Shown: in pieces, positions 1 through 5,700 of the stretch
Layout: the number at the start of each line of letters is the position of its first letter
Numbering within the stretch: the first letter of the stretch is position 1
Origin: an uncultured Lachnoanaerobaculum sp.
GTDB lineage: Bacteria > Bacillota > Clostridia > Lachnospirales > Lachnospiraceae
Assembly (NCBI GenBank): GCA_937925515.1
Contig: CALALP010000007.1
Coordinates: 1-7,779 of the forward strand
Length of the DNA stretch: 7,779 nt
Direction of reading: 5' to 3'
The notes under the pieces: generated by a model
What the model was told of the DNA's origin: nothing
What the model saw: only the letters and a program-made list of their open reading frames with translations
Database searches by the model: none
Made by a program: the position numbers and the translations under genes

Positions 1-2236
1 CATCTACATATGAGATAGTTAAATCTCTCTTCTCAAGTCTAAGATAAAGTACACCTGTTGTTTGAAGAGTTGAACTACCTGTTATAGTAGCTGATATATC
101 AGCACTTTGTATACTCTGACCTGCTCTATCTGCTGAAAAGTTTGTACTTGAATATGGAATGTTAGAATCATGTTCTCTGTCATAATAGTCTACAACAGGA
201 GTTCCCTCTGTATTTTTTTGTGGCAGTTTATCATCTTTTATGTTTAAGCCAATCTTTCCTGTAAAATCAAGATTTTTAAGTGAGTTGTCATAACGCTGCA
301 CAAAAAGTTGCTTATCATGTATATAAACATTAGCCTCTGCCAAATCCCTAGTTGTATTGCCTGTAATATTTACATTTTTATTTACTGACAAAGGATTAGT
401 ACTAGTAGCAGCTTTTAAGCTTACTGCTGATGCCTTATTTCCGGAAATGTTTCCTGTAATAGATACCTTACTGTCAGAACCTCTAGCAACACCAAGCTGT
501 GAGTCCATATATACTAAAGCATCACCTGAAATATCTATTGTAGCCGGAGTATTTTCAAAAGTTGCACCGTCAGCAATCTTATTATCTTTTAATGTAGTAC
601 TATTTCTTAAATTAAGTTTGTTGCCTGTACCTGCAAGCTGAATTAAAGGTTTTGTCGCCTCGACACTTCCCTTATTACCGTCAACAACAATATCTGTTAG
701 AGTAAGTGTAGAATTAGCACCTGTTACATTAAATAATTCTCCTGTGTATCCCGCTTTTCTCTTGATAGTTTTTGAAGTACTACCGGTATATCTAGTTAAA
801 GAACCAACCGGATTATAACTACCAACATAACTTGCTGAACCAACCGGATTAAAATCTGCTGTTTGAATAGTCAAATCAAGTCCATTCGGAATAGTTATGG
901 CACTGTCTTGCTCTATATCCCCCATTACATATATAAATGCTTTTTTAGGTGCACCATAGTCGCCAGTATCATGATGCCTTGAGCCAACTGATCTATGTGG
1001 GTGATTTCCACTTATAGCATTTATAGCATCTTGAATTGTTTTATAAGGAGTTGCCAAATAACCTGTTGAAGTTCCTGTAAATGACGGATCTACATAGTAA
1101 ACAGAAGTTTTCATCTGTAAATAAAACGTAGCAGAGTCAGCCTCTCCCTTTGCAAGATGAAAATGAGCAGAAAAACCGGCAGCTGAGTCTATATCCTGTA
1201 TAAACTGATCTTTTTCTTTTGCAAAAGCCCAAGCTGAGTGGATAAGACCTGCATTAGTTGACCATTGCCCTGCCCAAACTCTGGCATCTCTTCCCTCTGC
1301 TCTTAAGTCAAAGGTTGAATATTCATAGGTATTACCGGCATTTGCAATCATATGTAGCTTATCTGAATCATTTACTATTATAGGGCAGGAGTCATGATTA
1401 TAAAGCTGAGTATCAGACTCATTACCTATTACAAAGTCCACAGTATTATTACCTGCATTATAAACCGTATATCTAACTAAGATATATTCTCCGTCATCTG
1501 AAGGTTTTACTTCCTGTCTTACCTCTACCTTATGCCCATGTTCATCTATAACTTTTACTCCACCATTTTTCTCAGGATTAAAAAAATTAAATCTACCATT
1601 CAAAGTAGCAATAGGTGGAAATTGAACATTTGCACCATAAAGTGTAGATGTTAAAGGCTCTCCTGAAGAGCTGTAACTCGTTACTCCGGGGTCAACTGCA
1701 TTTGGCTCACTACCGTCTACTGCCGGGTTACTACGGCTATAATCACTTCTATATGTTCCAAATCCATAATAAGTATTCCACCAGTTATACTGCTGATTTC
1801 CATAAGGATAAAATGCTGTAATTACTTTAGGTGGATCTAAATATTGACCTGCTGTATAGTTATCATCTAAATATCCCTTAGTATTATTTGTTCTATCACT
1901 TGCCTGTAATACAGCCGAAATATTAAATGCCTTTAAATCATTAACCCCTGTATTTACTCCATGTGCATTCCAATTATTAAATCTACCCTCAAATGGAAAT
2001 CCATTTGTAGAGTCATACATGGGTCCAAAGGCATAAGCAGTTGCATCTGTACTTCCAAATGTATAATCTCCAACTCTTGATATAGCACCACTTGAAGTAT
2101 CTTCCAAACTAGCGTTTGGCTGTAAAATAGTAGTAGCCGCCTTTGCATCAAGCACTCCACTTGGTAAACCACTAACCACCATTCCTACTGCTAGGAGCGT
2201 CGCAGTAGCTTTCTTAAATCTTCTTATTATTCTCAT
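1..2236 (-). CDS. Secreted probable beta-helix surface protein (3' end outside window)
   Basis: The frame from ATG 2236-2234 reads without a stop to the left edge, 745 full codons, so the C-terminus is missing. Residues 1-33 are a Sec signal peptide (MRIIRRFKK start, hydrophobic core, AKA cleavage motif). Residues about 34-375 are rich in Tyr, Asn, Trp and Gly. They include EYILVRYTVYNAGNNTVDF, which looks like a beta-sandwich, but I cannot name a family. At about residue 378 the motif YYVDPSFTG...TPYKTIQDAI is the usual opening of right-handed parallel beta-helix (pectate-lyase-like) repeats. The following 350 residues show beta-helix periodicity, with short Asn/Gly turns (VDGNKGS, ITGNISGNK, NITGNTT). 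The last visible residues, LTISYVD, may begin a MucBP-like module. A wall anchor would be expected beyond the edge. Role inferred: adhesin or glycan-binding protein; no catalytic residues are identified. It has its own promoter and a long leader. Confidence 0.9.
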   Translation of the reverse strand, partial: MRIIRRFKKATATLLAVGMVVSGLPSGVLDAKAATTILQPNASLEDTSSGAISRVGDYTFGSTDATAYAFGPMYDSTNGFPFEGRFNNWNAHGVNTGVNDLKAFNISAVLQASDRTNNTKGYLDDNYTAGQYLDPPKVITAFYPYGNQQYNWWNTYYGFGTYRSDYSRSNPAVDGSEPNAVDPGVTSYSSSGEPLTSTLYGANVQFPPIATLNGRFNFFNPEKNGGVKVIDEHGHKVEVRQEVKPSDDGEYILVRYTVYNAGNNTVDFVIGNESDTQLYNHDSCPIIVNDSDKLHMIANAGNTYEYSTFDLRAEGRDARVWAGQWSTNAGLIHSAWAFAKEKDQFIQDIDSAAGFSAHFHLAKGEADSATFYLQMKTSVYYVDPSFTGTSTGYLATPYKTIQDAINAISGNHPHRSVGSRHHDTGDYGAPKKAFIYVMGDIEQDSAITIPNGLDLTIQTADFNPVGSASYVGSYNPVGSLTRYTGSTSKTIKRKAGYTGELFNVTGANSTLTLTDIVVDGNKGSVEATKPLIQLAGTGNKLNLRNSTTLKDNKIADGATFENTPATIDISGDALVYMDSQLGVARGSDSKVSITGNISGNKASAVSLKAATSTNPLSVNKNVNITGNTTRDLAEANVYIHDKQLFVQRYDNSLKNLDFTGKIGLNIKDDKLPQKNTEGTPVVDYYDREHDSNIPYSSTNFSADRAGQSIQSADISATITGSSTLQTTGVLYLRLEKRDLTISYVD
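779..853 (-). repeat. Two-copy in-frame repeat inside the beta-helix region
   Basis: The minus strand encodes FNPVGSASYVGS followed at once by YNPVGSLTRYTGS. A 15-nt core, TAATCCGGTTGGTTC, is exact in both copies and is 36 nt apart, a multiple of three. The rest of each copy has diverged. The length fits a partial duplication within a beta-helix surface loop rather than a whole coil. Confidence 0.75.
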
Positions 2237-2240
2237 ATCT

Positions 2241-2245
2241 CTCCT
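2241..2245 (-). promoter_or_regulatory. Ribosome-binding site of the exoprotein gene
   Basis: The minus strand reads AGAGGAGAG; the AGGAG core ends four nucleotides before the ATG at 2236-2234. An in-frame TAG at 2248-2246, inside the SD region, excludes any earlier start. Confidence 0.85.
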
Positions 2246-2260
2246 CTAACTATTAAACTA

Positions 2261-2278
2261 AGAACTTAATTAAGTTCT
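2261..2278. promoter_or_regulatory. 18-bp perfect palindrome upstream of the exoprotein RBS
   Basis: AGAACTTAATTAAGTTCT is its own reverse complement over all 18 bases, 24 nt before the ATG at 2236. As DNA it could be an operator for a dimeric regulator; as RNA it forms a 7-bp stem with an AAUU loop. Flanking CTCTAA (2287-2282, minus strand) can pair with TTAGAG (2249-2244), which overlaps the AGGAG ribosome-binding site by two bases and would enclose the palindrome hairpin. Such folding might limit ribosome access. The palindrome is certain; its function is not. Confidence 0.5.
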
Positions 2279-2369
2279 GCCTTAGAGTTACCATATAATA
2301 GACTTAAGCTTAAAATTATATGTATAAAATTAAGCAAAATTTACATCTAATTTTCTAATATAATAGCCC

Positions 2370-2387
2370 CTTTGTTACCTTTGTTAC
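2370..2387 (-). repeat. Two tandem 9-mers GTAACAAAG in the leader
   Basis: The minus strand reads GTAACAAAG twice without a gap, preceded by AACA and followed by GGG. Just downstream is an AT-rich TATTATATT stretch. Exact tandem 9-mers in non-coding sequence may be a regulator site or a chance or slippage product. I recognise no regulator with this consensus. Confidence 0.5.
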
Positions 2388-2458
2388 TGTTATCAAAAAC
2401 CCTAAATTTAAATACTAATTTCAAGTAAAGTTTAGAGTTTTATTCCTTTTTATATCAA

Positions 2459-2515
2459 CTAAAATAAACTTATGATACAAAAAAGCAAACTACTGACTAA
2501 CAAATCAGTATCCAT
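2459..2515 (-). CDS. Possible 18-residue hydrophobic leader peptide
   Basis: ATG at 2515-2513 opens a frame encoding MDTDLLVSSLLFCIISLF and ends in TAG at 2461-2459. Upstream lies a very strong Shine-Dalgarno, AGGAGGTGA (2537-2529), one of the best in the window, with no other gene to serve. However AGGAGG is 16 nt from this ATG, well beyond the usual distance, with an A7 run between. No better-spaced start opens a longer frame: the GTG inside the SD itself gives 11 codons. The peptide has two acidic residues and then a hydrophobic run, like a tiny membrane peptide. It could equally be chance. I recognise no family. Confidence 0.2.
   Translation of the reverse strand: MDTDLLVSSLLFCIISLF
2479..2510 (-). 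other. Small hairpin followed by a T-run in the leader (possible attenuator)
   Basis: TACTGA and TCAGTA (2510-2505 and 2496-2491 on the minus strand) pair around an 8-nt loop; a T-G wobble can extend the stem by one pair. Six T residues (2484-2479) follow after a 6-nt gap. The stem is short and AT-rich and the gap is not typical of an efficient terminator, so it is at best a weak attenuator. It lies inside the possible 18-codon ORF, which would let translation affect folding. Confidence 0.2.
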
Positions 2516-2571
2516 ATTACTTTTTTTCTCACCTCCTCACAATTTATAAACCTCCAACATTCCTACTTTAA

Positions 2572-2600
2572 ATTATACAATAGTTAATTTTTTTTTGCAA
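2572..2600 (-). promoter_or_regulatory. Sigma-A-type promoter for the beta-helix exoprotein gene
   Basis: The minus strand has a -35 box TTGCAA (2600-2595), a 17-nt spacer and a perfect -10 box TATAAT (2577-2572). Spacing is optimal and the -35 matches the consensus TTGACA at four of six positions. It lies just downstream of the terminator and is followed by an A-rich start region around 2566-2560. The spacer is dominated by A-tracts. It is the best promoter I find in the 484-nt intergenic region. Transcription from here would produce a leader of about 330 nt before the ATG at 2236. Confidence 0.7.
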
Positions 2601-2636
2601 TATACAAAAAAAATATTCGTATTTGCTTAAAATAAC

Positions 2637-2666
2637 AAAAAAGGACGGCCACAAATGTAACCGTCC
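2637..2666 (-). terminator. Rho-independent terminator of the wall-binding protein transcript
   Basis: The minus strand forms GGACGGTTAC, loop ATTT, GTGGCCGTCC: a 10-bp stem with two G-T (G-U in RNA) wobbles and a 4-nt loop. Six T residues (2642-2637) follow directly, then more T-rich sequence. It begins 54 nt after the TAA stop (2723-2721) of the 1621-residue gene. On the plus strand no T-run follows the hairpin, so it should work only for leftward transcription. It separates the upstream two-gene unit from the next gene. Confidence 0.9.
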
Positions 2667-2720
2667 CATATATCATAGGGTGTGTAACTTTATTATTGTA
2701 TTATTGTTCTAATGTAATAT

Positions 2721-5700
2721 TTATTGTACCCAAACTCCGTCTGAATTTACTTGATAACCGTCAGGAGTTTTCTCATTTTGATACATTGCTCCAAGTGGCT
2801 TTGTAGTTCCATTGTAATGCCATTTCTTCTCAGCCTCATTATAGCTCCAAGTAGCTACGCTAACTTGATTATTAAGGAAGTACCAATGTTCTCCTACATA
2901 TAACCAACCTGTATGCATTGAACCATTTTCAGGGTTTAAGTAGTACCAGTTATTATCAACATCACTTAATAACCAGCCCTTTACCATTCTTCCAAAGAAA
3001 CCGTCATGCTTTTCTGAGAGATAGTACCAAGCATTTAAAGTGGTATCAAAGAACCAACCACTTCTCATAATTCCATTCTCATCAAAGTAATACCAATCTC
3101 TTGAAGTCTGATCTCCACTATTGTATGAAAGCATATTCCAGCCCTTTAATTCAGTACCTGAATTAAGCTTAAATACCCACTTATGAGCAGCTGCATCTGT
3201 AAGTTCCCAATTTCCGTCAGTACCTACGATGTAAACTTTGTTTGTTTTAGCTGTCTTTTGGTTTATGATGTTGGCTGAACTGCCACCACCTCCACCACCT
3301 CCGGAGCCGCCGGAGCCGCCACCGTTATTACCACCACCGTTGTTGCCGGTTGCGTTATTATAAGCTTTTTCCAAGTTATCAAATACGGCTTGTAACTCCT
3401 CAGCAGATGCTTTTCTATTTACCTTATCAAGCATTGCCTGTGCAGCATCGATTCTAGCTTGAACACTTCTTTGTGAAAGACTTGAGAATGAACCTAAATC
3501 TCTCTTTGCCTTTGCAATTAAAGCCTCAAGATCACTCTTTATCTTATTTCTTTCTGCTCTATCATTTGAATAGAATAGATAAAGTGTTATATCTTCAGTT
3601 ACTCTTTGGTTAGGTATATACTCAGTAAAGTTATTTCTGTCTGTACTTAGACCCTCATAATGCCACCTTACGCCCTCATTGTCGATTTCATCAGCTTTAA
3701 TACCTGATTGATATTTATGCTTGAAGTTTTCAACTGTTTGACCGTCGGCAACATCAAAGCCTGCTACATTTCTACCATTCATATCTTTTATAGTAACTCT
3801 ATAAGTAGCCGGTTTTGTATAACCAAATACATAAGTATGTCCACTTACTAAATTAATATCAAAACTTCCTGGATAAGATGTTTTAGGAGTACCTACATCA
3901 TCATTTACAGCAGTTGCATTTGAACCTGTTGCTATCTCATAAAGTCTATAAGTTCTATTACTTACAAGTGCACCTGTTTCAATAGTTGTATCAAGATTTA
4001 TATCTCCGGTAGTAGAGGTGTAATCAGCCCAATTTCCCAAAGAGTCTTTCTTTTGAACTACTATATGTGCCTTAAAGATTCCTGTATATGGATCTTGTGT
4101 ACTAAGAGCTGATACAACAGTAGCCTTTGTAGCTGCATCTACATTATCCTTTGTTATAAGGATTCTGAAATCTCCATTTTCACTTATAACAGTTGAATCC
4201 GGGAATACAGCTCCTATTTTCTTGCCGGAGCTAATATTATCATCATACTTACTATCCCAATTTGTACCTGTATCATAAACTGCTTGAAGTTTTACAGGTC
4301 CATTAGGCATCTTAAATATGAACCTAGGATTATATGCTACATTATCTTTAACCGGTAATGCAGGGGAATTAGGATCCGGATTAAGTGCTTGATTAATTTC
4401 TACATTACTACTTACTACACGCCACTCTTTAAATACATTTGAATTATTATCGAGAGGTTGTGCTAAAATTTCTACATCTGTTCCTTTTCTAAGTCCCTTA
4501 AGTTTTGTAATATCATTTGTTGGTGTTCCTGCTACCTTGAAGTTTGTAGGTAGTGGAGCACTATTTGCTACCACAGTTACATCAAATTCATTAACATTAA
4601 GTCCAAGATTTGATGTACTTACAGGCTGTTTTGCACCTGCTGCCACTCTATCTGCTATGGTATCTGAGCTACCTGCTTTTCTTGTAACTATATTGTAAGT
4701 CTTATCAGGAGCAAGATCTCCAAATACTAACTTATTGCTACTATCAGGTGCAGTAAATGGATGTACTTCATTACCGTTTTCATCTACAATCGCATACTCT
4801 GTTCCCGGTGTAGCAGGGTCTATTGTAATAGCTGCTCTACCTGAATTTCCTGTATCCTCTGTAACTTGAGGTGAATTTGCTACCGGTATTGTAGCAACAG
4901 CCGGATTAGCATTTACATCAGTAGTAGGTATAGGTTGACCCTCAACAGGAGAAACACTTGGAAGTGCTGTATATATCTTATATGTATTTCCCGGTATAAG
5001 GAAGTTGCCAAGATTAGTTGAACCACTTGTCATACCGTTACTTATATATCCACCATTACTTGAAAGTGCAGCGCCCGGAATTACCTTAACTACATTTCCA
5101 TTACTATCTGTAATTACATACTTCAATCTGTTATCTATTGCATTGGTAGTTGTATCAATAGATATTGTAGGTATACCTGTATTAGAATCAAGGAATACAC
5201 CACCATTATTATTAGTATCTATTGTAGGGTCATATACAGCAGCAGGAATATTTGAAGTTACATAAGCTGTAAATGTCTTTCCTGACATACTTGATATATC
5301 AGTAGTAGGATCAAGCTCATTTAAGTTTTCATCTTTCCATACAACTGTATAGTTACTTCCATAAGGGTTGGTACTTGATACTAATATACCTGTTCCCTCA
5401 GTTGTATCAGTGCTTAAATCTGCAAATGTAATTGTCTTGTCAGTTCCGTCAGGATTCTTATTAACTATCTTAGGATCTTGATTTCCGATGAAACTTACAT
5501 AAGCATCGCCATTTGCTAAATGATAAGTATTGTATGCAGACGGATCTTCTTTGAATACTGCTCTAAAGTTTATATTAGTCTTACTATTTTCCAAAGTATA
5601 AGTATTTGGTAATGTAGTATCAACATAATTTCCACTTCCGTCCATATACTGCCATTTATCAAATACATATCCTGCATCAGGTGTAGGATCAGGAAGATCG

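Larger units (their letters stand above)
2237..2565 (-). promoter_or_regulatory. Long 5' leader of the exoprotein gene
   Basis: About 330 nt separate the predicted start of transcription from the coding region. No riboswitch or T-box consensus is recognisable. In order of transcription the leader holds an orphan Shine-Dalgarno (2537-2529), a possible 18-codon ORF (2515-2459), a hairpin followed by a T-run (2510-2479), two tandem 9-mers (2387-2370), an 18-bp palindrome (2278-2261) and the gene's own RBS. A second TATAAT (2320-2315) and a TATTAT (2365-2360) exist without a convincing -35, so a second, closer promoter cannot be excluded. If one is used, the leader is shorter. Confidence 0.45.

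Noticed and set aside
357..641. Plus-strand frame of 94 codons
   Set aside because: It lies antisense within the continuous minus-strand exoprotein frame, has no Shine-Dalgarno that I see, and its peptide is low-complexity antisense translation.
1954..2172. Minus-strand frame of 72 codons
   Set aside because: It is in a different frame inside the N-terminal part of the exoprotein gene, which has a signal peptide, RBS and a 745-codon open frame; the short frame is a shadow.
2130..2236. Twin-arginine (Tat) signal in the exoprotein N-terminus (RRFKK)
   Set aside because: It only partly fits S-R-R-x-F-L-K and is followed by an ordinary Sec-type core and an AKA cleavage site; Sec export is the simpler reading.
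2315..2343. Second promoter with TATAAT at 2320-2315 on the minus strand
   Set aside because: At 16-18 nt upstream there is only TAAATT-like sequence and no recognisable -35, so chance in AT-rich DNA is likely; it is kept only as an alternative in the leader entry.
2643..2666. Bidirectional activity of the intergenic terminator
   Set aside because: On the plus strand the hairpin is followed by CATATATC rather than a T-run, and no plus-strand gene approaches it.
2692..2727. ATTATTGT repeated twice, with a third near-copy, around the stop codon of the 1621-residue gene
   Set aside because: The units are short and AT-only apart from one G, in an AT-rich untranslated stretch; there is no reason to call it functional.
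2721..2870. LPXTG-type sortase signal at the end of the 1621-residue protein
   Set aside because: The C-terminus is a soluble TPDGY...WVQ tail after aromatic repeats, with no LPXTG-like motif, hydrophobic segment or basic tail.
5005..5265. Plus-strand frame of 86 codons
   Set aside because: It is antisense to the 1621-residue protein in a Ser/Asn/Thr-rich stretch and has no independent support.
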